A stretch of DNA of 64,000 nt from Sphaerisporangium fuscum (lineage in GTDB: Bacteria; Actinomycetota; Actinomycetes; Streptosporangiales; Streptosporangiaceae): the NCBI RefSeq assembly GCF_018531465.1, contig NZ_JAHDTF010000006.1, positions 1-64,000 of the forward strand, read 5' to 3'. Under the pieces are notes generated by a model. That model did no database searches, was not told the origin of the DNA, and saw only the letters and a list, made by a program, of their open reading frames with translations. Below, piece after piece: positions 1-7,368 of the stretch. Position 1 is the first letter of the stretch. Each line of letters opens with the position of its first letter. A program made the position numbers and the translations under genes.

Positions 1-129
1 ACCACGCGCGCAGAGGAACAAGACCCCGCGCATTCAGCCGAACCCAAGGGCTGAAACCATCCATGATGCGTGAAGACCTCTCGGTTCGGCCTGATGAACC
101 TTCAGTTCGCGTGAACTCTGAGAGATCTT

Positions 130-167
130 CGGGTGCCACCGGAATACGGCAGAAACGGGCCGCAGAC
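130..167 (+). repeat. Solitary Tn3-type terminal inverted repeat, family (i)
   Basis: A 38-bp stretch reading cGGGTGCCACCGGAATACGG and on through AGAAACGGG matches the ends of the 196-bp elements at 1658-1853 and 4559-4754 at about 30 of 38 positions; the outermost G is replaced by C. The outer end faces left. It lies 14 bp beyond the stop codon of the serine recombinase, where a Tn3-family transposon would have its end next to tnpR. No matching right end with the same outer flank was found, so the element that owned it is incomplete. Confidence 0.6.
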
Positions 168-181
168 TGCATGGCCGCAGC

Positions 182-763
182 TCAGCGTTGAGCCAGCGCC
201 TCGTACGCGGTAGAGCGACCGATCTTGAGCGTGCGGGCAGCCTCAGTGACCGAGGTGCCGTCGGCGACCAGCCGGCGCAGCGTGGCCAGCTCGGCGGGAC
301 CGATGACGCGGGGACGGCCGGTCTTCTTCTTGCCGGGCAGCATGGCACCGGTGGCTTCGCGGCGCTTGGCGGCGGCGATTCCCTCGGCCTGGCGCTCGGC
401 GCGCAGCTCCAGCTCGTACCCCACGGCCGCGGCCAGAACCGCGAACATGAACCGGCCCTCCTTGGTGCCCAGATCGAAGTTCTCCGTCAGCGACACCACG
501 GTAATGCCGCGGTCGCGCAGCTCGTTGACGGTGGTCAGCACGTGCCCCGCCGAGCGGCCCCAGCGGTCGGACTTCCAGAACTTCAGCGTGTCGCCCGCCT
601 GTGGCAGCGCCAAGAGCGCCTCCCATTCCGGTCGCGCGACACCGCGCTTGCCCGATTCCTTTTCCACGACCAGCTTGTCGTAGCCGCTGGCCGCCAAGGC
701 GTCGAGCTGGAGCTGCGGGTTCTGATCCCGCGTCGAGAGTCGTGCGTACGGCTCGCGCACCAT
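182..763 (-). pseudogene. Serine recombinase (TnpR/resolvase type), 5' end replaced
   Basis: Site-specific serine recombinase of the Tn3 resolvase type, about 190 residues. Visible parts are YARLSTRDQN with the catalytic Ser, the resolvase core (LKFWKSDRWGRS, TVVSLTENFDL, GRFMFAVLAAAVGYELELRAER) and a C-terminal helix-turn-helix (GRPRVIG, SVTEAARTLKIGRSTAYEAL). The first residues of the family (M-x-x-G before YAR) are missing. The only Met in place (complement of 761-763) lies in DNA that, on the other strand, codes for xanthine dehydrogenase, so the start is borrowed across a rearrangement joint near 745-750. The protein could still be made from this ATG, but it is safer to treat the gene as 5'-truncated. 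It belongs with the Tn3-type end at 130-167. Confidence 0.75.
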
Positions 764-1335
764 GTTCACCGTGGGCTCGGCCGTACTGCAGGCAGCTCGG
801 GAACTGCGCCGGACCGACGGAGGGCCGCTGAGCGTCGAAGGGCGGTTCGCGCCACGCCAGAGCGACCCCATCACGCCCGGTATCCCGCATGCCGCGTTCG
901 CCTCCTCCGCGCAGATCGTGCTCGTGGAAGTCGACACCCTGACCGGCGAGGTCGATGTCCTGCGCGTCGAGCACTACCTCGACGCGGGCCGCGTCATCGA
1001 CCGGGCGGGAGTCGAGGCTCAGTCGGAGGGCGCGATCGCCCAGGGCCTGGGACTCGCCCTGCTCGAAGATGCCATCATCGAGGACGGCGAGCCGCGCACC
1101 ACCAGGTTGTCGACCTACCTGATCCCGTCGGCGCTGGACGTCCCGGCCGACATCGTCACCTTCATCGTCGAAGAGCCCGAGCCGCTGAGCCCACTGGGCG
1201 TGCGCGGGATCGGCGAGATAGGCATCAGCGCCACGGCCGCCGCGGTCGCCAACGCGATCTATGACGCCCGTCGGCAGGAGATTCGCCCGCTTCCCCATCA
1301 CTCCGGAACAGGTACTGGAAGCTCTCAGCTCATGA
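745..1335 (+). pseudogene. Molybdenum hydroxylase large subunit, 3' fragment with frameshift
   Basis: C-terminal about 195 residues of the molybdopterin-binding subunit of the xanthine dehydrogenase/aldehyde oxidase family. Typical blocks are GRVIDRAGVEAQSEGAIAQG, TTRLSTYLIPSALDVP and GVRGIGEIGISATAAAVANA; the Glu of GIGE is the usual active-site base. The reading frame breaks after NAIYDA (about 1268). The expected C-terminus RFARFPITPEQVLEALSS with its TGA (1333-1335) continues in another frame from 1279, so a frameshift separates them. The 5' three quarters of the gene are gone, cut at the joint with the recombinase. The TGA overlaps the ATG of the next remnant (ATGA), the normal coupling in such operons. 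Confidence 0.8.
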
Positions 1336-1430
1336 CAGCCATCGAACTGACCATCAACGGCGCCGGCCACCAGGTGACCACCGACCCCCGCACGCTCCTG
1401 CTGCATGTCCTGCGGGAAGAACTGGGCCTT
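1332..1430 (+). pseudogene. 2Fe-2S subunit of molybdenum hydroxylase, N-terminal fragment
   Basis: Starts MTAIELTINGAGHQVTTDPR and runs through LLLHVLREELGL, the first third of the plant-type [2Fe-2S] domain of the small subunit of xanthine dehydrogenase-like enzymes. The family would continue with TGTKxGCDxxxCGAC, which binds the cluster. Here the sequence changes after GL (about 1428) and no cluster cysteines follow, so the gene is broken. It was translationally coupled to the large-subunit remnant through an ATGA overlap. Confidence 0.75.
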
Positions 1431-1501
1431 CCGGTAGCTCAGACGACCACCGACCATAACCGGGTGTGCCCCCAGGCCTCCAGCTATGACCTGTGCAAAT
1501 C

Positions 1502-1594
1502 TCCCGGCGACACACACCTGAACGAAAAGTCACGGTAAGCCACTCAACTCTCCTCTGCTAACGGGATTTTTCGTTCGGATGCTCGTCATGCCCC
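1502..1594. mobile_element. Pair of canonical Tn3-like ends facing each other (miniature element)
   Basis: The right arm, complement of 1557-1594, starts GGGGCATGACG and ends GAACGAAAAATCCCGTTAGC. It is 38 bp long and fits the Tn3 terminal repeat as I remember it at about 27 of 38 positions. The left arm (1502-1539) ends GAACGAAAAGTCACGGTAAG, 18 of 20 to the inner part of the Tn3 end, but its outer half is diverged and lacks GGGG. The arms are inverted with about 17 bp between them. No target-site duplication is visible. It could be a very small TIME-like derivative or two ends brought together by deletion. Confidence 0.5.
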
Positions 1595-1648
1595 GACAAC
1601 TACGGCACGCACAAGGCCCCGGCGATCAAGGCACGAACCCGAGTGGAG
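1595..1648 (+). pseudogene. IS630-type transposase fragment
   Basis: An 18-codon remnant, DNYGTHKAPAIKARTRVE, matches the DDE block of IS630-family transposases (LxLVxDNYxTHKxPxIKxWL), including the catalytic Asp of DNY. It starts directly after the outer GGGG of the Tn3-type end at 1594 and is cut on the right by the composite element at 1658. Nothing else of this transposase is left nearby on the same strand. Confidence 0.6.
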
Positions 1649-1657
1649 GGCCCTCTA

Positions 1658-1853
1658 GGGGTGCCACACGAATACGGCAGAAACGGGTCGCCGAGTCTCT
1701 GACCTGCGGCGTTGCGAGGCCAGCCGCTCGCCGCCCAGAAACGTACGCGTTCTCGGACGACGAGTTCACCTGCGCGAACGCCGTCCGAAAACCTGTGTCC
1801 GAGAGGTCCCTGCGGCTCGGCAGCCCATGTCAGCCGTATTCCGGTGGCACCCC
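1658..1853 (+). mobile_element. Tn3-derived miniature element (TIME), copy 1
   Basis: A non-coding 196-bp element. The left end is GGGGTGCCACACGAATACGG and the complement of the right end is GGGGTGCCACCGGAATACGG. Both can be followed for 38 bp, to ...GCCGAG, at about 30 of 38 matches. Length, GGGG start and 38-bp size are those of Tn3-family ends. It differs from copy 2 at one base (GGCACCCC here, GACACCCC there). The subterminal motif TCTCTGACCTG is also found inside the second group of Tn3-type ends in this window. Confidence 0.8.
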
Positions 1854-1899
1854 TTTTTGGGCTGTTGCCGGGATTGTGACGCCGAAATGATCTGCGGCC

Positions 1900-1980
1900 G
1901 TGAACCGATCCTCGTTGAACCCTGGGGACCTGGTTGAGCACTGGACGCTGGTCGGTGCCGAGCAGGACCTGGTCCCGGTC
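1900..1980 (+). pseudogene. Tn3-family transposase, N-terminal remnant
   Basis: From a GTG start the first residues read VNRSSLNPGDLVEHWTLVGA and then EQDLVPVKIG. This resembles the N-terminus of actinobacterial Tn3-family TnpA proteins (DUF4158 region, of the form xELVEHWTLxxxExxLVxxKxG). Similarity stops after about 27 residues, where the family continues with ATRLGFAxLLK. Just upstream (about 1857-1895) lies GC-rich sequence beginning GGGCTGTTGCC that could be the matching end, but I cannot confirm it. Confidence 0.45.
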
Positions 1981-2140
1981 AAGATCGGGCCCTTTACCCC
2001 GGGTACCGGGACTGTGGTCGGCGTGCCTGGTCTCGCCAGGCCTAGGCACGGCGTGCTGATGGCTGCGTCGTGGCGGCTCGGCGAAGCTCTCAGAGCAGGC
2101 CGGAACGGTTCCCGGCCGTCGTACAGAGAGAAGCAAGATC

Positions 2141-2995
2141 ATGAGTGTTTGGTTCGTTACCGGTTCCTCCCGCGGTTTCGGCCTGGAGATCGCCCGCGAG
2201 GCGCTGAACCGCGGCCACAAGGTCGTCGCCACCGCGCGCCGCTCGGACGGCATCCGCGACCTGCTGCCCGACGCGGGTGACCGGCTGCTCACCCTGGACC
2301 TGGACGTGACCGACGAAGCCCAGGCGAAGCGGGTGGTGGACGCCGCCGTCGCGCGGTTCGGCCGGATCGACGTCGTCGTCAACAATGCGGGTCGGGGTCT
2401 GCTCGGCGCCGTCGAAGAGGCCTCGGACCAGGCGGTGCGTGCCGCCTTCGACGTGAACGTCTTCGGCGCCCTGAACATCCAGCGCGCCGTCCTGCCGTAC
2501 CTGCGCGAGCAGCGCTCCGGGCACATCGTCAACATCAGTTCCGTGGCCGGCGTTGTCGGGTTGCCTGGCTGGGGCCTCTACAACGCGACCAAGTTCGCCA
2601 TGGAGGGCTTCAGCGAGGCCATGTCCCATGAGCTCGCCCCGCTCGGCGTCAAGGTCACCCTCATCGAGCCCGGCTACTTCCGGACCGACTTCCTCGACGT
2701 CTCCAGCCTGAGCACCGAGACCACGATCATCGATGACTACGCCGCCACCGCCGGCGCCACCCGCACCCACGCGCAGGGGGTGAATCACGCGCAGCTGGGT
2801 GACCCGGTCAAGGGCGCCAGGGCGATCGTCGACGTCACCGAGGTCACCGAGCCGCCGCTGCGCCTGGTCCTCGGCTCCGACGCCTACGGTTTCACTCAGG
2901 CGAAGCTCGACACCCAGATCGCCGAGCTGCACGCCTGGCGCAAGGTCTCCGAATCCACCGATCACGACGACCAGGTACAGGCCGGCCAGAACTGA
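2141..2995 (+). CDS. Short-chain dehydrogenase/reductase (SDR)
   Basis: Classical SDR of 284 residues, a cytosolic NAD(P)-dependent oxidoreductase of unknown substrate. The cofactor motif TGSSRGFG (7-14), NNAG (about 81-84) and the active site S-x12-Y-x3-K (ISSVAG ... YNATKFAMEGFSEAM) are all present. Length and the C-terminal substrate-binding half are normal. The ATG is preceded by GAGAGAAGCAAGATC, a usable ribosome site. It is the only intact gene inside the composite element at 1658-4754, so it may have arrived with it. No partner gene is coupled to it. Confidence 0.85.
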   Translation: MSVWFVTGSSRGFGLEIAREALNRGHKVVATARRSDGIRDLLPDAGDRLLTLDLDVTDEAQAKRVVDAAVARFGRIDVVVNNAGRGLLGAVEEASDQAVRAAFDVNVFGALNIQRAVLPYLREQRSGHIVNISSVAGVVGLPGWGLYNATKFAMEGFSEAMSHELAPLGVKVTLIEPGYFRTDFLDVSSLSTETTIIDDYAATAGATRTHAQGVNHAQLGDPVKGARAIVDVTEVTEPPLRLVLGSDAYGFTQAKLDTQIAELHAWRKVSESTDHDDQVQAGQN

Positions 2996-3129
2996 GCTCG
3001 GCATAGCCAGGGTTCAGTGCGCGGCGGCCAGGTCACCGGGGCCCGCCGCGCCGGACTCGGCGAGTATCGCCTCGATCTGGGCGGCGGTGGCGGGCCGGAC
3101 CCCTATTCGAGATTAAAAGCGTGGTGTCG

Positions 3130-3429
3130 TCAGGGTGGGGCGGGGACGAGTCCGGTGCCGAGGAGGCAGCCGTCGAGGACGTCGTGGCGGTATTGGAGTC
3201 GGCGTAGGCCTTGGCGGACGGTGGTGATCAGGTCGTTGGGATCGGTGAAGGCGCGGTTGGCCATGGTGGTGCGGCGCAGTATCGACCAGATGCTTTCCAC
3301 GGGGTTGAGGTCAGGGGCGTAGGTCGGGAGCTGGTAGACGGTGAGCCAGTCCCGTTCGGCGATGTAGCGGCGCATCCCGGCGGTCAGGTGGGTGTTGAGG
3401 TTGTCCCACACCAGGACGATTGGGCCGGC
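3130..3429 (-). pseudogene. IS630-type DDE transposase, C-terminal fragment
   Basis: The last about 100 residues of a DDE_3-type transposase: PIVLVWDNLNTHL with the second catalytic Asp, then DWLTVYQLPTYAPDLNPVES with the final Glu, and a helical tail QGLRRLQYRHDVLDG. The frame stays open upstream to 3639, but the residues before GPIVLVW do not look like this family, so the 5' part is lost or scrambled. The miniature element at 3578-3736 lies just upstream. The fragment cannot be a working transposase. Confidence 0.7.
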
Positions 3430-3577
3430 GCCTGCCTGCGCGCCGACGGCGCCCACCTGCAGCACAGCCTCGTGCGCGACGCCCTGGCCGCTGGACTTGA
3501 CCGGTGGGCCCTGGGAGAAGTGCCGGCCATGCACCCCCAAGCCGCAGTCGCCCGCCCTGTGCAGTACCACCACATGC

Positions 3578-3736
3578 GGGGTCCCGGTATTTTCGGCCGA
3601 AAATCCAACGAGCCTATCTCTGACCTGCACCGTCTCCACAGCAAGCCGGGGCGGGGGGCGTGCTGACCGTGCCTTGTGTGAAGAGCCAGGTTAGAGAAGG
3701 GTTCGTTGGATTTCCGCGATTGCCACCTGCACCCCC
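3578..3736. mobile_element. Second miniature Tn3-type element, family (ii) ends
   Basis: The left end reads GGGGTCCCGG and continues to ...AATCCAACGAGCC; the complement of the right end reads GGGGGTGCAGG to ...AATCCAACGAACC. Both blocks keep CCAACGA at the same distance (residues 28-34) from the outer G run and are followed by TCTCTGACCTG or TCTCTAACCTG. The unit is 159 bp and non-coding. Flanks are CATGC (left) and GAAGG (right), so there is no target duplication, which suggests later rearrangement. A third end of the same type is at 6555-6592. Confidence 0.55.
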
Positions 3737-4113
3737 GAAGGCAGAAGCGGCATATCAAGGGAGTTGAATAACCGCACTATGTAGAACCACGCGCTCAGCG
3801 CTTGGCCTGCTGGTCGGCCTCGCTGACGCGGGCGTCGGCCGCCCACCGCTGCGCCTTGCCGGTCACCTGCTCGATGAACTCAGCCTGTGTCAAGTGGCCG
3901 TGCGTCGCCCACACTCTTGCAGCTCATCCGACTGAGGGTCGAGGTTGGCGGCGCACAGCTCGGCGAGTGCGCCTGCCCGGCCCAGGCGCTGAACATCGGC
4001 TACGCGCCCGTGGCTAACTCTTCGCATATCGCCCAAGTGGCCTCAAGCCGGGGTGGCGGCTCGCCGTAGCTGTAGGAGGTCCAGGCGGGGTAGCGGCACG
4101 TCCGCTCAAGGTC
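3737..4113. other. Degraded sequence inside the composite element
   Basis: About 380 bp without an intact gene. On the minus strand a short open piece ending at about 3795 reads LTQAEFIEQVTGKAQRWAAD and then ARVSEADQQAKR before its stop. Farther upstream TCRYPAWTSYSYGEPPPRLE also reads like a real protein but ends in another frame. These may be pieces of one or two former genes. I do not recognise the family. Confidence 0.4.
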
Positions 4114-4558
4114 CTACTCGGGGCGCTTGGTCGTCAACTGGTCCTTGATCAGGCTGGCCAGCCGCTCCAGGTGCCCGGCCTGCACCTCGACCCGGTAGCG
4201 TGCCCCGGTCTGGTGCTGGATCTCCACAGACGCGACCACCGCCCCATCGCCGGTTGGGTAGGTGGCGCACAGCTGCTGCAGGAGATCGGCCAGGCGCTCG
4301 GCGTCCTGCGCGCCGCCCGGCGCGGCCAGGGGCACGGCGCTCGGAGAGAGCAGCGCATCGACCTCGGCCAGCAGCGTACGAACCGGGACCTTCAGGGGCG
4401 GGATGTCCGGGGAGCTCCACGGCCCCCCTCTCCCACTCGCCCCCGCCGGCGGCGATCGCCCGGTAGTCGTCGAACGCCTCCTCCGGGTCCAGGTCGATCT
4501 CGGCGAGGAACTCCGCGGTGCTCAGCCTGCGCAGCGCAAAGCGCGATGACCGCTCGTA
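4114..4558 (-). pseudogene. Hypothetical protein, truncated by TIME copy 2 and frameshifted
   Basis: Two reading frames join to one protein: RFALRRLSTAEFLAEIDLDP ... AFDDYRAI (upstream), then after one extra base IPPLKVPVRTLLAEVDALLS ... LADLLQQLCATYPTGDGAVV ... VEVQAGHLERLASLIKDQ. The frameshift lies near 4405. The 5' end is replaced by the miniature element: the apparent start MWHPY is written by the element's own terminus. The family is not recognised; the C-terminal part looks like a small soluble alpha/beta domain. Confidence 0.5.
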
Positions 4559-4754
4559 GGGGTGCCACACGAATACGGCAGAAACGGGTCGCCGAGTCTC
4601 TGACCTGCGGCGTTGCGAGGCCAGCCGCTCGCCGCCCAGAAACGTACGCGTTCTCGGACGACGAGTTCACCTGCGCGAACGCCGTCCGAAAACCTGTGTC
4701 CGAGAGGTCCCTGCGGCTCGGCAGCCCATGTCAGCCGTATTCCGGTGACACCCC
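4559..4754 (+). mobile_element. Tn3-derived miniature element (TIME), copy 2
   Basis: Same 196-bp sequence and orientation as the copy at 1658-1853, with one mismatch near the right end. Its inner flank is TCGTA and its outer flank CTCTA; the outer flank equals the left flank of copy 1. It interrupts the hypothetical gene on its left and abuts the stop codon of the tyrosine recombinase remnant on its right. Confidence 0.8.
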
Positions 4755-4756
4755 CT

Positions 4757-5595
4757 CTACGGCGCGTCATCAGATTGACTGGCGACGAGCTCACCTCGCT
4801 CCTCGTACTTGTTCTCGAGGTCGTACAGCGGGTGTCCGGTGAGCGCGGTGCGGCGCCGGTCGTAGCGCAGCGTGGTGTCCACCGAGGCGTGCAGGGCGAT
4901 GTCTTTGACCCGGTCGGCCGGAACGCCTTGCTCCAGCAGTTGGGTGAGCACGGTGGCGCGCAGCATGTGCGGGTGCAGGGCACGCGCCCGCTTCTTCGGG
5001 ACGCCGCCGGCGATCGCCGCCTGGGTGATCGCCGCGCTGACCCACCACCGGTCGACGGGCCGGCCGTCCTCCCGGCGGAATAGCAGTGCGCTCGCCGGCC
5101 GCCCGGCCCGCAGCGGCTGGAGCAGCTCGGCGGCGAGTTTCGGCACGGGCAGCGATTCGGTCTTGCCGCCCTTGTTGCGGAACCGGAGGGTGGTGTGCCG
5201 GGTGCCGTCGGCCTCGCGTGCGGTGCGGATGTGGCCGACGGTCAGCGCGGGCAGCGCGCCGATCCGGGTGCCGATGCTCGCGAGCAGGGCGACTGCCGCG
5301 GCCGCCGCTGGACGATGCCTGCGCGCAGCTGGTACTGCTCCTCGACGGTCAGTGCCTCGGTGGTGCCGTCGCGGGAGACCGCGGGCGGGCGGACGTCGAG
5401 CGCCGGGTTGTGCGTGAGCACCTTGCGGTGCCGGGCACGAGGACAGGATGTTGCGCTGTTTGGCCACGGTCGTGGCGCTCAGCGGCTTGCCCGGGGTGCG
5501 CACGCCGACGGTGAGCGTGCCGGTGGCGGCGGCGCGTCGCCGGTGTCGGAACCGGGCCGCGCCGGGTCGGGCTCAGCGGCCGAGTGCGGGCTCAT
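4757..5595 (-). pseudogene. Tyrosine recombinase (phage-type integrase), frameshifted
   Basis: The C-terminal catalytic domain is complete: Arg in SIGTRIGALPALTVGHI, Lys in FRNKGGKTESLPVPK, the HxxR box HPHMLRAT, His in IALHASVDTT and the nucleophile Tyr in TLRYD. In the N-terminal core-binding domain the frame is broken: SATTVAKQRNILSSC continues as ARHRKVLTHNPALDVRPPA in another frame, then returns. A likely start is the ATG at 5595 with GGGGTGAGCG before it. The stop TAG lies inside the CTCTA target site of the composite element. It is probably inactive through frameshifts. It may have belonged to a separate integrative element. Confidence 0.7.
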
Positions 5596-6457
5596 CGCTC
5601 ACCCCTGCTCGGTTGCGGCGGGCGACGGCGTCGGTTGCGGTGGCGAAGGTGACCGCGAGCAGGCGTCGCTGCGCCAGGAACCGGCGCCGCTCCCGCGGCA
5701 GCATCGACAGATCCAGCAGATGCGCGTCCATGGCGCGCAGGTACATCAGCTTGTCGATCGCTAACTTGATCGACGTCGGTGTCGCCTCCACCGCGGGCGT
5801 CGTCAGCCACGCCAGCCGGGTCGTTCCGATCTCCGGATCGTGCACCAGCAGCCGGTCTAAATCCGCCCGCATCGGCCCGGGCAACAGATGATCGACTTTC
5901 TCCGACGTCAACGCACCCGCCGCCTTACGCGCCGACCCGACCATCTTCATCAACACGACCACACCGGGCCTCACCACCTTCGAGCTGATCAGATGCTCGG
6001 CCGCCTGATGGAACAGCAGCGACGGCGTGTCATGCTCCATCGCCCGGTCAAGCAGGAACTGCCAGCTCCTTGAGCGTCTCGCCCCTGGTCGGAACCGGTT
6101 TCCAGCCCAGGTACTTCAGCACCAGCTTCAAATGATCGCTACGGGTTTGCGCCCGCAGTCCGTACTGCTCCAGGGCTCCCGGAAACACCGCCAGCTGGTT
6201 CGCCAGCCGCTGGACCGCCGCCTGCGGCACCGACCGGATGTCGTCCGGTACGCGAACCCCAGCCACGGCAACGTGCACAGCTGCACCGCCAACCCCAAGC
6301 GCGCCGCCGAACCCCGGCCCCCGCCCCGGCTTAAGTTGTCGATGAACCCCAGATCCTTCCGCGTCAACGTGAAGAACCTGACCAACTCCTCCCTGCCGAT
6401 GTCCGGATACGACCGAAGCCGCTCCATCTGCTCGTCGGAAAAGAACTGAACCGCCAA
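5573..6457 (-). pseudogene. Tn3-family transposase TnpA, N-terminal third, two frameshifts
   Basis: DUF4158-type N-terminus of a Tn3 TnpA: AVQFFSDEQMERLRSYPDIG, LVRFFTLTRKDLGFIDNLSR, SAARLGLAVQLCTLPWLGF. After a 2-base slip it continues VPDDIRSVPQAAVQRLANQL; after another slip QFLLDRAMEHDTPSLLFHQA and further to LSMLPRERRRFLAQ (about 5669). The family is about 1,000 residues long; everything after about 310 residues is missing and the frame ends in unrelated sequence over the recombinase start. The likely original start is TTG 6457, reading inward from the Tn3-type end at 6555-6592. Confidence 0.75.
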
Positions 6458-6554
6458 CGCCCACCAACCTCCACAACCGCACCGAAACCGTACGAACCGT
6501 AGTTGCAAAGATCGACAGGCGTTCCCTCAACTCAAATAACACCAGGTCAGAGGC

Positions 6555-6592
6555 GGGTTCGTTGGATTCTGCTCCGTTGCTGCCGGGACCCC
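6555..6592 (-). repeat. Tn3-type terminal inverted repeat, family (ii)
   Basis: The complement begins GGGGTCCCGGCAGCAACGGA and runs to AATCCAACGAACCC, 38 bp, followed by CCTCTGACCTGG. It shares GGGGTCCCGG, CGG at 17-19 and CCAACGA at 28-34 with the end at 3578. Its inner side faces the transposase remnant that begins about 100 bp away, the expected layout of a Tn3-family element. The outer flank is GTTCG. Confidence 0.6.
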
Positions 6593-6734
6593 GTTCGGTT
6601 GCTGCTCAAGCCCCGTCACCTGGTCGGCCTGCTCGGAATCGGTGTGCCCGATCCCGCGGGCACGCAGGCGCGAACGGGCACGCATCCGAATACGAAACCT
6701 GTGTTGCGTAATGCGTGAGGTGCCTGTAGCTTCT

Positions 6735-6758
6735 ATTTCGCTACTCCGGTACCGAAAT
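6735..6758. promoter_or_regulatory. Candidate TetR operator
   Basis: Imperfect palindrome ATTTCGCTAC-TCCG-GTACCGAAAT, 9 of 10 paired bases in each arm, ending 10 bp before the TetR start. Its size and place fit autoregulation of the TetR gene and its coupled cupin. Confidence 0.5.
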
Positions 6759-6768
6759 TGGAGGCATG

Positions 6769-7368
6769 ATGACACCCCGCGGACGCCCGCGTGACACGCA
6801 GGTGGACGAGCGTGTGCTGCGAATCGCCGCCGCCTTGATCTTCGAGCACGGCTACGCAGGCCTTTCCATCGATGAGGTGGCCGAGCAGGCGGGCGTGGCC
6901 AAGACCACGCTGTACCGCCGCTGGCCGACCAAGGATCACCTGGCCGTCGCGGTGGTGGCACGGCTGCAGGCCGACCACGAGATCACCGAGACCGGCGGCA
7001 TCCGAACCGACCTCGTCGACAATCTGGACAAGGTCGCCACCGCGCTCAACCGCATGCGCGCGGCAGGCGGCCGCGAAGGCCCCTCCGCGGGGGTCGCGGG
7101 CGAGCTCGTGGCGGCCGCAGCCAGGCACGAGGACATCGGCAAGCTGGCCCGTGAGCAGTACGCCGAGCGCAACGCCCTCGCGCTCGCCCTGATCGAGCGG
7201 GCACGCGTGCGCGGCGAGCTGCGCGCCGACGTGGACGCCGAAGCGCTCTTCGACCAGCTGGCCGGCGCCCTCTACTACCGAGTGCTGATCACAGGGGCGC
7301 CGGTCGACCGAGCCTACGTAGAACGGCTCGTGTCCTCCGCGCTCGAAGGGAGCCTGACATGTCGATGA
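6769..7368 (+). CDS. TetR-family transcriptional regulator
   Basis: About 200 residues. The N-terminal TetR helix-turn-helix is clear (AALIFEHGYAGLSIDEVAEQ, AGVAKTTLYRRWPTKDHLAV), followed by an all-helical ligand-binding domain of the TetR_C type. Two ATGs are adjacent (6766 and 6769); GGAGG at 6760-6764 is better placed for 6769. The last codons overlap the start of the cupin gene by 10 bp, so both are made from one message. It likely represses this operon through the palindrome just upstream. The ligand is unknown. Confidence 0.85.
   Translation: MTPRGRPRDTQVDERVLRIAAALIFEHGYAGLSIDEVAEQAGVAKTTLYRRWPTKDHLAVAVVARLQADHEITETGGIRTDLVDNLDKVATALNRMRAAGGREGPSAGVAGELVAAAARHEDIGKLAREQYAERNALALALIERARVRGELRADVDAEALFDQLAGALYYRVLITGAPVDRAYVERLVSSALEGSLTCR

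Larger units (their letters stand above)
1658..4754. mobile_element. Composite transposon-like unit bounded by two 196-bp TIME copies
   Basis: A 3,097-bp segment starts with the 196-bp element at 1658 and ends with its second, same-orientation copy ending at 4754. The 5 bp before it (1653-1657) and after it (4755-4759) are both CTCTA, the duplication length of the Tn3 family. Neither copy alone has matching flanks: copy 1 has CTCTA/TTTTT and copy 2 has TCGTA/CTCTA. The segment therefore appears to have moved as one unit using the outermost ends. It carries a complete short-chain dehydrogenase, a Tn3 transposase remnant, an IS630-type fragment, another miniature element and a broken hypothetical gene. 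It landed at the stop codon of the tyrosine-recombinase remnant. Confidence 0.8.
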
